A stretch of DNA of 64,000 nt from Pseudomonadota bacterium (GTDB lineage Bacteria > Pseudomonadota > Gammaproteobacteria > Burkholderiales > Burkholderiaceae_C): NCBI GenBank assembly GCA_022566735.1, contig JADFIG010000001.1, forward strand, positions 532,062-596,061, given 5' to 3'. Positions 35,310 through 50,314 of this stretch are shown piece after piece; within the stretch, counting starts at the first letter, position 1, and each line of letters starts with the position of its first letter. A program made the translations under genes and the position numbers. The notes beneath the pieces were generated by a model. That model was not told where the DNA came from. It saw only the letters and a list, made by a program, of their open reading frames with translations, and ran no database searches.

Positions 35310-36994
35310 CACATGCCGGCGTAGTTCGGGCCGCCGCCGCCTTCCGGCGTGATCCAGACGATGTTCTGGGTCGGGTCCTTGATGTCGCAGGTCTTGCAGT
35401 GCACGCAGTTCTGGGCATTGATGACCAGCTTGTCCTGGTTGTCGTCGGTCTTGACGAACTCGTACACACCGGCCGGACAGTAGCGCGACTCGGGGCCGGC
35501 GTACTTGGCCAGGTTGGTCTGCACGGGCACCGACGCGTCCTTCAGCGTCAGGTGGGCCGGCTGGTGCTCGTTGTGGTTGGTGTTGGAGACGAACACCGAG
35601 CTCAGGCGGTCGAAGGTGATCTTGCCGTCCGGCTTCGGGTAGTCGATCCTGGCGCACTCGGCCGCGGGCTTCAGGCGGGTGTGGTCGGCCTCGGTGCGGT
35701 GGATGGTCCAGGGCGCTTCCTTGATGCCCAGCTTGGGCAGCAGCCAGTGCTCGATGCCGGTCATCAGCATGCCGACGTACATGCCCTTCTTGAACCACTG
35801 CTTGAAGTTCTTGGCGGTGTTGAGCTCTTCCTTCAGCCAGCTCTTGTCGAAGGAGGCGGCGTAGGCGCTCAGCTCGTCGTTCTGGCGACCGGCTTCCAGG
35901 GCGTCGAAGATGGCTTCGGCGCACAGCATGCCGGTCTTCATGGCGGCGTGCGAGCCCTTGATGCGGGCGGCGTTCAGGAAGCCGGCGTCACAGCCGACCA
36001 GCGCACCACCGGGGAACACGAACTTGGGCAGCGACAGGATGCCGCCGGCCGTGATGGCGCGGGCGCCGTAGGACAGGCGCTTGGCACCTTCGAGCAGCGG
36101 CTTGATGCTGGGGTGGGTCTTCCAGCGCTGCATTTCTTCGAACGGGCTCAGCCAGGGGTTCTGGTAGTCCAGGCCCGTCACGAAGCCCAGGGTGACCTTG
36201 TTGTCTTCCAGGTGGTAGAGGAAGCCGCCACCGTAGGTCTGGGTGTCCATCGGCCAGCCAGCGGTGTGGACCACCAGGCCGGGCTTGGCCTTGGCCGGGT
36301 CGATTTCCCACAGTTCCTTGATGCCGATGGCGTAGCTTTGCGGGTCCTTGCCCTCGTCGAGCTTGAACTTGGCGATCAGTTGCTTGCCCAGGTGGCCGCG
36401 GGCGCCTTCGGCGAAGATGGTGTACTTGCCCAGCAGCTCCATGCCCAGCTGGAAGTCGCCGGTGGGCTCGCCCGACTTGTCGATGCCCATGTTGCCGGTG
36501 GCCACGCCCTTGACGGAGCCGTCGTCGTTGTAGAGCACTTCGGCGGCCGCGAAGCCGGGGAAGATTTCCACGCCCAGGGCCTCGGCCTGCTGGCCCAGCC
36601 AGCGGGTCACATTGCCCAGGCTGATGACGTAGTTGCCGTGGTTGTGGAAGTTGGCGGGGATGAGGGCCTGCGGCGTGGCGGTGGCGCCGGTCTCGCTCAG
36701 CACCAGCACTTCGTCGGCGGTGACGGGCTGGTTCAGCGGGGCGCCCAGCTCCTTCCAGTTGGGGAAGAGCTCGTTCATCGAGATCGGGTCCATCACGGCG
36801 CCCGACAGGATGTGCGCGCCGGGCTCGGAGCCCTTTTCCAGCACGACGACGTTGATCTCTTTGCCGGCCTTCTCGGCCAGTTGCTTCAGGCGGATGGCGG
36901 TGGACAGGCCAGCGGGGCCGGCGCCGACGATGACGACGTCGTATTCCATCGACTCGCGGGGGCCAAACTGCTCAAGGATTTCCTGGGGCGTCAT
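35309..36994 (-). CDS. Electron transfer flavoprotein-ubiquinone oxidoreductase
   Basis: A 561-residue membrane-associated flavo-iron-sulfur enzyme that passes electrons from ETF to ubiquinone. It begins with an FAD-binding segment (YDVVIVGAGPAGLSTAIRLKQLA), contains GAHILSGAVMDPISMNELFPNW, and ends in a ferredoxin-like region with the 4Fe-4S cysteines (CPAGVYEF, then NCVHCKTCDIKDP). It supports fatty-acid and amino-acid oxidation; nearby thioesterase and CoA-transferase genes fit the theme. It is divergent from an SDR gene. Confidence 0.96.
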   Translation of the reverse strand: MTPQEILEQFGPRESMEYDVVIVGAGPAGLSTAIRLKQLAEKAGKEINVVVLEKGSEPGAHILSGAVMDPISMNELFPNWKELGAPLNQPVTADEVLVLSETGATATPQALIPANFHNHGNYVISLGNVTRWLGQQAEALGVEIFPGFAAAEVLYNDDGSVKGVATGNMGIDKSGEPTGDFQLGMELLGKYTIFAEGARGHLGKQLIAKFKLDEGKDPQSYAIGIKELWEIDPAKAKPGLVVHTAGWPMDTQTYGGGFLYHLEDNKVTLGFVTGLDYQNPWLSPFEEMQRWKTHPSIKPLLEGAKRLSYGARAITAGGILSLPKFVFPGGALVGCDAGFLNAARIKGSHAAMKTGMLCAEAIFDALEAGRQNDELSAYAASFDKSWLKEELNTAKNFKQWFKKGMYVGMLMTGIEHWLLPKLGIKEAPWTIHRTEADHTRLKPAAECARIDYPKPDGKITFDRLSSVFVSNTNHNEHQPAHLTLKDASVPVQTNLAKYAGPESRYCPAGVYEFVKTDDNQDKLVINAQNCVHCKTCDIKDPTQNIVWITPEGGGGPNYAGM

Positions 36995-37209
36995 CGTGTT
37001 GTTCCTTCTGTCCGGACAAGCAAAGGTGGACGGTGTTTTGGGTTCAAGGTCGCGATTCTAAGGGCAGAGTGTCGTCGGATTCTGCACAAAAAAGCACGAC
37101 CGTTCGAAAATCCGTGGCAAGCTCGCGGGAACACGACATGACAGCTTGCGCAAGGACGGCGCCACAGCGCGCCGTGCTATGGTTTGCCGACTGAAAGAGG
37201 AGCACCCGA

Positions 37210-37992
37210 ATGAGTTACACCCTGGACCTTTCCGGCCGCGTGGCCCTGATCACTGGCGCCTCCAGCGGCCTGGGCAAGCAGTTCGCCTTGACGCTGGCAC
37301 AGGCCGGTGCCGCCGTCGTGCTGGCCGGTCGCCGTGTCGAGTTGCTCAAGACGCTGCGCTCCGAGATCGAGGCCGAGGGCGGCGATGCCCACGTGGTGGG
37401 CCTGGACGTCACCGATGTCAACAGCATCCGCTCGGCCGTGGCCCATGCGGAAACCGAAGTCGGCCCCATCGACATCCTGATCAACAACTCGGGCGTGAGC
37501 ACGACCGAGCGCCTGGTCGATGTCACCGAGGAGAGCTACGACTTCGTCTTCGACACCAACACGCGCGGTGCCTTCTTCGTGGCCCAGGAAGTGGCCAAGC
37601 GCATGCTGGCGCGCGCCAAGGGCTCGGCACCCGGCACCTACACCGGTGGGCGCATCGTCAACATCGCGTCGGCCGCGGGCCTGCGCACGCTGCCGCAGAT
37701 CGGTGTGTACTGCATGAGCAAGGCCGCCGTCATCCACATGACCAAGGTGATGGCCGCCGAGTGGGGCCGCTTCGGCATCACCACCAACGCGGTGTGCCCG
37801 GGCTACATCGACACGGAAATCAACCACCACTGGACCACCGAATCGGGCCAGAAGCTGGTGAACATGTTGCCGCGCAAGCGCGTGGGCACGCCCAAGGACC
37901 TGGACGCCTTGCTGGTGATGCTGTGCTCGGCGCAGAGCGACTTCATCAATGGCGCCGTCATTTCGGCCGACGATGGCATGGCCGCGGCCTGA
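37210..37992 (+). CDS. SDR-family oxidoreductase
   Basis: A 260-residue classical short-chain dehydrogenase. Motifs: TGASSGLGKQFAL (cofactor), NNSGVS, IASAAGLRTLPQ with the catalytic Ser region, YCMSKAAVIHMTK (Tyr and Lys), and PGYIDTEINHH. Substrate not evident; the neighbours (ETF-QO, thioesterase, CoA-transferase) suggest a 3-hydroxyacyl or similar substrate. AAAGAGGAG precedes the ATG. About 215 bases separate it from ETF-QO. Confidence 0.9.
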   Translation: MSYTLDLSGRVALITGASSGLGKQFALTLAQAGAAVVLAGRRVELLKTLRSEIEAEGGDAHVVGLDVTDVNSIRSAVAHAETEVGPIDILINNSGVSTTERLVDVTEESYDFVFDTNTRGAFFVAQEVAKRMLARAKGSAPGTYTGGRIVNIASAAGLRTLPQIGVYCMSKAAVIHMTKVMAAEWGRFGITTNAVCPGYIDTEINHHWTTESGQKLVNMLPRKRVGTPKDLDALLVMLCSAQSDFINGAVISADDGMAAA

Positions 37993-38088
37993 TGGCGGAC
38001 GGCTGACCGCACCCCGTGACTTGAAATGGCTGGCCCCAGCCGCATCTGTGCGGCATCGCGCGCCCGCGCTTCTCACCGTCTCTGAGCC

Positions 38089-38559
38089 ATGCGCCTCGAC
38101 ATCCCTGAGCACAAGATCCTGGTCCACCAGCTGGAGTTGCCCATCCTGTGGGGCGACATGGACGCCCTGGGCCACATCAACAACACCGTGTACTTCCGCT
38201 ACATGGAGCAGGCCCGCGTGAGCTGGATCCAGGCCATCAGCGGGTCGGTGGTCGGGGCTGGCGAAGGCCCGGTCATCGCCAACGCCTTCTTCAACTTCTA
38301 CCGGCCGCTGGTGTTCCCCGGCACCGTGGTCATCAAGCTGCATGTGGCCGACCCGGGCCGCACCAGCATCGACACCTTCGTGACCGTGGAGCGCAGCGAC
38401 GAACCCGGCGCCCCTTGCGCCGCGGGCGGGGCCACGCTGGTGTGGGTCAACCAGGCCACGGGGCGGCCCACGCCGCTGCCCGAAGCCTTCCGCGCCTTGA
38501 AGGCGCCCACACCGGCCCTGCCCGGTGGCGAGGCGCCGCCGGCCCTGCCGGGCAAGTGA
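38089..38559 (+). CDS. Acyl-CoA thioesterase, hot-dog fold (YbgC/4HBT type)
   Basis: A 156-residue protein with the 4-hydroxybenzoyl-CoA thioesterase signature LPILWGDMDALGHINNTVYFRYMEQARVSW, including the catalytic Asp and the helix of the hot-dog fold. The C-terminal 20 residues are Pro/Ala-rich. It hydrolyses acyl-CoA; the acyl preference is unknown. It is downstream of the SDR gene by 97 bases. Confidence 0.9.
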   Translation: MRLDIPEHKILVHQLELPILWGDMDALGHINNTVYFRYMEQARVSWIQAISGSVVGAGEGPVIANAFFNFYRPLVFPGTVVIKLHVADPGRTSIDTFVTVERSDEPGAPCAAGGATLVWVNQATGRPTPLPEAFRALKAPTPALPGGEAPPALPGK

Positions 38560-38632
38560 TTCGCGACCTTGGCTGTCAAGTCGGGACATGACCTGATGCA
38601 GGGGGCCACGGCGGGGCCATGGCGCTGCAAAC

Positions 38633-38655
38633 TGGGGCCACAAGGCCCCATTTTT
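38633..38655 (+). terminator. Rho-independent terminator after the thioesterase gene
   Basis: TGGGGCC-ACAA-GGCCCCA followed by five T (38651-38655). It separates the thioesterase gene from the CoA-transferase operon, in a 219-base gap with no other feature I can support. Confidence 0.88.
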
Positions 38656-38778
38656 CGCTTCTGGCGCTGGATTTTCGGCGTGGCATCGGTGTACGCTGTG
38701 CCACGCTGCAGCGCAACATGGTGGGCGCTGCCATCGCGTTTCCCCTGAGCGTTCCCCTCTGAGCCAAGGAGTGATTGG

Positions 38779-39489
38779 ATGAACAAGGTCTGTCCCGACG
38801 CCGCCAGCGCGCTGGCTGGGATTGTGAAAGATGGCCAACTGCTCGCCGTGGGCGGCTTTGGCCTGTGCGGCATCCCCGAAGCCCTGATCGATGCGCTGCA
38901 AGCCAGCGGCGTCAAGGACCTGACGGTGGTCTCCAACAACGCCGGGGTCGATGGTTTCGGCCTGGGCAAGTTGCTCAACACGCGCCAGATCAAGAAGATG
39001 ATCTCCAGCTACGTGGGCGAGAACAAGGAGTTCGAGCGCCAGTACCTGGCTGGCGAGCTGGAGCTGGAATTCACGCCGCAAGGCACGCTGGCCGAGAAGC
39101 TGCGTGCCGGTGGCGCGGGCATCCCGGCCTTCTTCACCAAGACGGGCGTGGGCACCATCGTGGCCGAGGGCAAGGAGACCCGCGAGTTCGATGGCGAGGT
39201 CTACGTCATGGAGCGCGCCCTGGTGCCCGACGTGGCCCTGGTCAAGGCCTGGAAGGCCGACAAGAGCGGCAACCTGGTGTTCCGCCGCACGGCGCGCAAT
39301 TTCAACCCGGCCGCGGCCATGGCCGGCAAGCTCACGGTGGTCGAGGTCGAGGAGATCGTCGAGACCGGCTCCCTGGACCCCGACGCCATCCACCTGCCTG
39401 GCATCTACGTGCACCGCATCGTGCTCAACGCCACGCCCGAGAAGCGCATCGAGAAGCGCACCACCCAACAGAATCCGAAGGGAGCCTGA
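38779..39489 (+). CDS. scoA: 3-oxoacid CoA-transferase subunit A
   Basis: A 236-residue alpha subunit. Family marks are [39 protein letters not shown], and [35 protein letters not shown]. With the beta subunit it moves CoA between succinate and acetoacetate or related 3-oxoacids, allowing growth on ketone bodies. AAGGAGTGATTGG precedes the ATG. It is followed at once by the beta subunit gene. Confidence 0.95.
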   Translation: MNKVCPDAASALAGIVKDGQLLAVGGFGLCGIPEALIDALQASGVKDLTVVSNNAGVDGFGLGKLLNTRQIKKMISSYVGENKEFERQYLAGELELEFTPQGTLAEKLRAGGAGIPAFFTKTGVGTIVAEGKETREFDGEVYVMERALVPDVALVKAWKADKSGNLVFRRTARNFNPAAAMAGKLTVVEVEEIVETGSLDPDAIHLPGIYVHRIVLNATPEKRIEKRTTQQNPKGA

Positions 39490-39492
39490 CCC

Positions 39493-40137
39493 ATGCCCTG
39501 GACCCATGACGAAATGGCGGCCCGCGCAGCCAAGGAACTGGAAGACGGCTTCTACGTGAACCTGGGCATCGGCCTGCCCACGCTGGTGGCCAACCACGTC
39601 AGCCCGGACATCGACGTCTGGCTGCAGTCCGAGAACGGCATGCTGGGCATCGGCCCCTTTCCCGACGAAGACGAGGTCGATGCCGACCTGATCAATGCCG
39701 GCAAGCAGACGGTGACGGTGCTGCCGGGCTCGTCCATCTTCGGCAGCCACGAGAGTTTTGCCATGATCCGCGGCGGCAAGATCAACCTGTCCATCCTGGG
39801 CGCCATGCAGGTGTCCGAGCAGGGCGACCTGGCCAACTGGATGATCCCGGGCAAGATGGTCAAGGGCATGGGCGGGGCCATGGACCTGGTGGCGGGCGTC
39901 AAGCGCGTGGTCGTGCTCATGGAGCACGCGGCCAAGAACGGCGAGCACAAGCTGCTGCAGAAGTGCACGCTGCCGCTGACCGGCCTGGGCGTGGTCGACC
40001 GCATCATCACCGAGCTGTGCGTGCTGGACGTGACGCCCGATGGCTTCAGGTGCGTGGAGCTGGCGCCGGGCGTGACGCCCGATGAAATCCGCGCCAAGAC
40101 CGGCGCCCACGTGCACCTGTCGCACCTGGAGGGCTGA
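39493..40137 (+). CDS. scoB: 3-oxoacid CoA-transferase subunit B
   Basis: A 214-residue beta subunit, with the catalytic Glu in [14 protein letters not shown] (about residue 51). Other signatures are [16 protein letters not shown] and [26 protein letters not shown]. The ATG comes three bases after the scoA stop, with AAGGGAGCC as ribosome-binding site overlapping the end of scoA. Confidence 0.95.
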   Translation: MPWTHDEMAARAAKELEDGFYVNLGIGLPTLVANHVSPDIDVWLQSENGMLGIGPFPDEDEVDADLINAGKQTVTVLPGSSIFGSHESFAMIRGGKINLSILGAMQVSEQGDLANWMIPGKMVKGMGGAMDLVAGVKRVVVLMEHAAKNGEHKLLQKCTLPLTGLGVVDRIITELCVLDVTPDGFRCVELAPGVTPDEIRAKTGAHVHLSHLEG

Positions 40138-40174
40138 GGCCCGACCCCCGGCGCTCGTCAGCGAGCACCGCTGG

Positions 40175-40205
40175 AGGCCACCTTCGGGTGGCCTTTTGCT
40201 TTTCC
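40175..40205 (+). terminator. Rho-independent terminator after scoB
   Basis: AGGCCACC-TTCG-GGTGGCCT with TTTTGCTTTT following. It closes the scoAB operon 37 bases after the stop. Confidence 0.92.
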
Positions 40206-40246
40206 CGTCTGCCAGCGCCGCCTGGCGCTCTGAGAGAATCGCCCGC

Positions 40247-41800
40247 ATGAACTGGATGCTCCTTGCCCTGCTGGCCCTGGTGGCCGCCAACCTCGTGCTG
40301 CTGGTCTGGCTGATCCGCCGGCCTGCGGCCAACCCGGACGACGCCCTGGCCATGCTGGCCCAGGACCTCAAGGCCCACACCGATGCCCGCCAGCAGCAGG
40401 CCGCGCGCGATGTCGAGCGCGAGTTGCGCGATGTGCGCGACGAACTGCAGCGCAGCGCCAGCGGCACGCGCCAGGAGCTGGGGCAGAACCTGGGCCAGGC
40501 CATCGGCCTCTTCCAGCAGACCGTGCTGGGCCAGCAAGGCGACGCCACGCGCACGCAAAACGAACAGCTCGACAGCTTCCGCGTGCAGCTGTCGGCCATG
40601 CAGCAAGGCCTGACCGATGCGCTGCGCGACAGCAGCCACCAGGCGGGACTGCAGTCTGCGGCGCTGCGCGAGGCCCAGGCCCAGTCGCTGGCCCGCTTCA
40701 CCGAGGCCCAGGAGGCCGCGCTCAAGCGCCTGTCCGATGCCATGGGCGAGCAGCTGCGCAGCCTGTCCGAGGCCAATGACCGGCGCCTGGGCGAGGTCCG
40801 CACCACGGTGGAGACCCGCCTGCAAGCCCTGCAGGCCGACAACGAGAAGAAGCTGGAGCAGATGCGCCAGACCGTGGACGAGAAGCTCCATGCCACGCTG
40901 GAAGCCCGCCTGGGCGAGAGCTTCAAGCAGGTGGCCGATCGCCTGGAGCAGGTCCACAAGGGCCTGGGCGAGATGCAGCGCCTGGCCAGCGATGTGGGCT
41001 CGCTCAACCGCGTGCTCAGCAACGTCAAGACGCGCGGCATCTTCGGCGAGGTGCAGCTGGCCGGCCTGCTGGAGCAGGTCTTCACACCGGAGCAGTACGC
41101 CGTCAACGTCGAGACCGTGCCGGGCAGCGGCGCGCGCGTGGAGTTCGCCATCCGCCTGCCGGGCCGCAGCGACACCGAGCAGCCCCTGTGGCTGCCCATC
41201 GACGCGAAGTTCCCGCGCGAGGACTACGAGCGCCTGCTCGAAGCCCAGGACAAGGCCGATGTGGCGGCCGTGGAGACCGCGGCCAAGGCCATCGAACAAC
41301 GCCTGAGGCTGGAGGCGCGCACCATCCGCGACAAGTACCTGGCGCCGCCGCACACGGCCGACTTCGCCATCCTTTTCGTGCCCACCGAGGGGCTCTATGC
41401 CGAGGCCTTGCGCCGCCCGGGCCTGGTCGAGGCCCTGCAGCGCGAGTGCCGTGTCATGCTGGCGGGCCCCACGACCCTGCTGGCCACGCTCAACAGCCTG
41501 CAGATGGGCTTCCGCACCCTGGCGCTGGAGAAGCGTTCGACCGAGGTCTGGCAGGTGCTCGGCGCGGTCAAGACCGAGTTCGGCAAGTTCGGCGAGGTGC
41601 TGGTCAAGACGCGCAAGAAGCTCGACGAGGCCAGCAACACCATCTCGTCCATCGAGACACGCACCCGCGTCATGGGGCGCGCGCTCAAGCAGGTCGAGGC
41701 CTTGCCCGACACCCAGGCCCAGGTCTTGCTGCCGGGCGAGGGCGCGGATGGGGCAGATGGGGCGGACGCAGCAGCGGCCGAGGACGAGCGCCTGCTCTGA
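40247..41800 (+). CDS. rmuC: DNA recombination protein RmuC
   Basis: A 517-residue protein. One N-terminal membrane helix (MLLALLALVAANLVLLVWLI), then a long Gln/Arg/Glu/Leu-rich coiled coil (about 40-255), then the RmuC catalytic-like domain with NVKTRGIFGEVQLAGLLEQVF, LWLPIDAKFPREDYERL and VMLAGPTTLLATLNSLQMGFRTLALEK. RmuC limits inversions at short inverted repeats. The acidic Ala/Asp tail is typical. The ATG at 40247 is chosen; the open frame upstream reaches back into the terminator region. Confidence 0.94.
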   Translation: MNWMLLALLALVAANLVLLVWLIRRPAANPDDALAMLAQDLKAHTDARQQQAARDVERELRDVRDELQRSASGTRQELGQNLGQAIGLFQQTVLGQQGDATRTQNEQLDSFRVQLSAMQQGLTDALRDSSHQAGLQSAALREAQAQSLARFTEAQEAALKRLSDAMGEQLRSLSEANDRRLGEVRTTVETRLQALQADNEKKLEQMRQTVDEKLHATLEARLGESFKQVADRLEQVHKGLGEMQRLASDVGSLNRVLSNVKTRGIFGEVQLAGLLEQVFTPEQYAVNVETVPGSGARVEFAIRLPGRSDTEQPLWLPIDAKFPREDYERLLEAQDKADVAAVETAAKAIEQRLRLEARTIRDKYLAPPHTADFAILFVPTEGLYAEALRRPGLVEALQRECRVMLAGPTTLLATLNSLQMGFRTLALEKRSTEVWQVLGAVKTEFGKFGEVLVKTRKKLDEASNTISSIETRTRVMGRALKQVEALPDTQAQVLLPGEGADGADGADAAAAEDERLL

Positions 41801-41830
41801 CCCGGGTGGCTCAGGGCGGGCCCGCTCGGA

Positions 41831-42924
41831 TCAGCTCTGCGCGCCCAGCGCCTTGGCGCGTTCCTGCCGCTGGCGCAGCGCCTCGGCGGAAGGTTGCTGG
41901 CTGCCCTGCGTGGGCCAGCCTTGCAGGTGGCGCGTGACGATGTCGCGCAAGGCCCGCACCCAGTCCAGCCGGTCGTTGAGGCAGGGGATGAAGTGGAAGG
42001 CCTGGCCGCCGTGCTCCAGGAAGGTCTTGCGGCCCTCGATGGCGATCTCCTCCAGCGTCTCGATGCAGTCCGACACGAAGGCCGGGCAGACCACGTCCAC
42101 CCGCTTCGTGCCGGCCTGGGCCAGCGCCTGCAAGGTGGGCTCGGTGTAGGGCTGCAGCCACTTGGCCTTGCCGAAGCGGCTCTGGAAGGTCACCACGTAC
42201 TGAGCGGGGGTGAGGCCCAGGGCCTCGGCCAGCAAGCGGCCGGTCACCAGGCACTCGCAGTGGTAGGGGTCGCCCAGCAGCAGGGTGCGGTGGGGCATGC
42301 CGTGGAAGCTCATCACCAGCTTGTCGGGGCGGCCTTCGCGGGCCCAGTGCTCGCGCACGCTGGCTGCCAGCGCGGCGATGTAGCCCGGGTCGTCGTGGAA
42401 GTGGTTGACGTGGCGCAGCTCGGGCAGCAGGCGGGTGCGCTGGCCCCAGCTGAAGACCTCGTCCATCACGCTGGCCGTGGTCGCGCCCGAGTACTGCGGG
42501 TACAGCGGCACCACGAGCACGCGGCTCACGCCTTCGGCCTTGAAGGCATCGAGCTGGCTGGCCACGCTGGGCTGTCCATAGCGCATGGCGTGGCGCACCC
42601 GCAGGTCGTGGCCCTGCTCGCCGAGGAAGCCGGTCAGCAGGGTGGTCTGCTTTTCTGTCCAGACCCGCAATGGCGAGCCCTGCGGCGTCCAGATGCTGGC
42701 GTACTTGGCCGCCGACTTGGCCGGGCGCACGCGCAGGATGATGCCGTGCAGGATGAACCACCAGACGGCCCGGGGGATCTCGACCACGCGCGGGTCCCAG
42801 AGGAACTGACCGAGGTAGCGGCGCAGGGCAGGGGCGGTGGGGGCCTCAGGGGTGCCGAGGTTGACCAGCAGGACCCCGGTGCGGGGCAGCTGACCGTGCT
42901 GGAAGGCGGGTTCTTTGGCGAAGC

Positions 42925-42928
<4 letters not shown>
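41831..42928 (-). CDS. hemH: Ferrochelatase
   Basis: A 365-residue enzyme that inserts iron into protoporphyrin IX. Signatures: GVLLVNLGTPEAPTAPALRRYLGQFLWDPRVVE, SFHGMPHRTLLLGDPYHCEC with the active-site His, TFQSRFGKAKWLQPYT, VVCPAFVSDCIETLEEI. The ATG at 42926-42928 overlaps the stop of the upstream hybrid kinase by four bases (ATGA), so hemH is translationally coupled to a signalling gene, an unusual partner. Confidence 0.96.
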
Positions 42929-46650
<3,722 letters not shown>

Positions 46651-46717
46651 GCAAAAGGCCGTCTTGGCAACTCGCCGTGTCGTGCAATGTAGCTCAGCCA
46701 ATGGAGGGCGGCGCCCC

Positions 46718-47653
46718 TCACTCGCATTGAGGTTGCGTGTCCGAGAAGCTCAGCACATCGAAACGGATCTGCGTGCTGGTCGGGTCGGTCGGCGGCGCGC
46801 CCAGGCTGATGACGCCGCTGCCGTGCAGGGTGCAGGTGCCCCGGCGCAGCGTCAGCGCCTGGTCGTCGCCATCGAAGCGGATGTGCGTGCCGTTGTAGCT
46901 GAGGTCGCTGAGGTAAATGTGCCCGCTGTGGGACTCGATGCGGGCGTGCGAGCGCGACACCCGTGAATCGCTCACGCAAAACGAGGCTTGCGGGCTGCGG
47001 CCCAGCACCAGCGGCATGTTCGACGTCGAGAACACGCGCTCCGTGCCCAGCCAGTTCAGGCGGATGCCGTCGGGCATGTCGGTTTCCTGCCCGTCCATGA
47101 TGACGGTCGACAGGGTGTCGCCAAAGCGGCGCGCCTCCATGCGCAGCACGGGCACGGGGTCCTTGCGGCCGCGCAGGTGCAGCTTGTCGATGCTGCGAAA
47201 GCGCTCCTGCTGGTCGGAGGGCAACTGCCGCAACAACGGACCGGTGGTCAGGGTTTCGTGGTCGCCGGCGAGGTCGAGCAGGCGTGCCGCCACGTTGACG
47301 GCGTCGCCGAAGCAGTCGCCATCGACTTCGACCATCTCGCCCCACGCGATCGCGACCTTCAACCGGATGGCGCCGTGGCGGGGCAGGAGCTGGCTGATGG
47401 GGGCCAGGCGCTCCAGGGCATCGTGCAGGCTGGCGGCAGCCTCGACCGCCGGCTCGGCATGGTCGAACACCGCCATCAGGCCATCGCCCAGCGTCTTGAC
47501 CACGCGCCCGCCGCCCTTGGCGATGATCTGCCCGAGCAAAGACAGGCTCTGGGTCACGACCCTGGCGGCCTCGCTGTTGCCGAGCTTCAGATAGAGCGCC
47601 GTGCTGCCGCGCAGGTCGGCAAACAGGATGGCGCACTCCTTGGTGATCCCCAT
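46718..47653 (-). CDS. Adenylate cyclase (class III) fused to FHA domain
   Basis: A 311-residue protein. The N-terminal class III cyclase domain has all catalytic residues: metal-binding Asp13 (LFADLRGST) and Asp57 (KTLGDGLMAVF), adenine-selecting Lys53 and Asp117, and the transition-state pair Asn120/Arg124 (DAVNVAARL). So it should make cAMP. The C-terminal FHA domain (about 205-300) has LGRSPQASF, SRVSRSHARI and SYNGTHI for phospho-Thr binding. This links Ser/Thr phosphorylation to cAMP output. It lies just before the hybrid kinase gene, 67 bases away, possibly in one transcript. Confidence 0.92.
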   Translation of the reverse strand: MGITKECAILFADLRGSTALYLKLGNSEAARVVTQSLSLLGQIIAKGGGRVVKTLGDGLMAVFDHAEPAVEAAASLHDALERLAPISQLLPRHGAIRLKVAIAWGEMVEVDGDCFGDAVNVAARLLDLAGDHETLTTGPLLRQLPSDQQERFRSIDKLHLRGRKDPVPVLRMEARRFGDTLSTVIMDGQETDMPDGIRLNWLGTERVFSTSNMPLVLGRSPQASFCVSDSRVSRSHARIESHSGHIYLSDLSYNGTHIRFDGDDQALTLRRGTCTLHGSGVISLGAPPTDPTSTQIRFDVLSFSDTQPQCE

Positions 47654-47694
47654 GGCGCGATGTCTTGAGCGGGTTCCGGTTCAGTGACGGGTCA

Positions 47695-47719
47695 GAAAAA
47701 ACCCGGCGCGAGGCCGGGT
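47695..47719 (-). terminator. Rho-independent terminator after rpoD
   Basis: On the minus strand ACCCGGC-CTCGC-GCCGGGT runs into TTTTTT (47701-47695). It lies 15 bases after the rpoD stop. Confidence 0.92.
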
Positions 47720-47733
47720 CTGCGGGTGGCCAA

Positions 47734-49977
<2,244 letters not shown>

Positions 49978-50014
49978 GCACTTCCTCTGTTGGGTGCGGG
50001 GTCGGGTGCGGAAA

Positions 50015-50041
50015 TCATCCGAAAAGGCTCATCCGAAAAGG
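50015..50041. repeat. Two tandem copies of TCATCCGAAAAGG in the rpoD leader region
   Basis: TCATCCGAAAAGG occurs at 50015-50027 and 50029-50041. The whole gap 49978-50314 between dnaG and rpoD holds no gene. On its minus strand there is a GATAAT hexamer at about 50207-50202 that could be a -10 box, without a good -35. The repeats would lie in the rpoD 5' leader. Confidence 0.5.
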
Positions 50042-50314
50042 GGCCATGGCATGCGCTGCTGGCAACCCGGTCGCTGGCGTGTGGCGTGCTCGGGGCACGT
50101 GGCGCGCTGTGGCGCTGCGGACGCAGGGACGTGGTGCACAGGCCATTCGCAAAACTGCTGGCCCGGCGGCGGCATGGCAATGGAACCTCGGAGAACCCTC
50201 CATTATCGCGCAACTGTCGGCGCTTGTTGGTGCGCCTTCGCCAAATTCACGAATTGAGCGCCATGGGGCCTGTCCATCGCGTTGGTTCATGGCGCATGGC
50301 ATTGTGCCCATCCT

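Noticed and set aside
37177..41199. A 1340-codon open frame on the minus strand opposite the SDR, thioesterase, CoA-transferase and rmuC genes
   Set aside because: It spans several well-supported genes and terminators on the other strand; its composition is low-complexity Arg/Ser/His/Gln.
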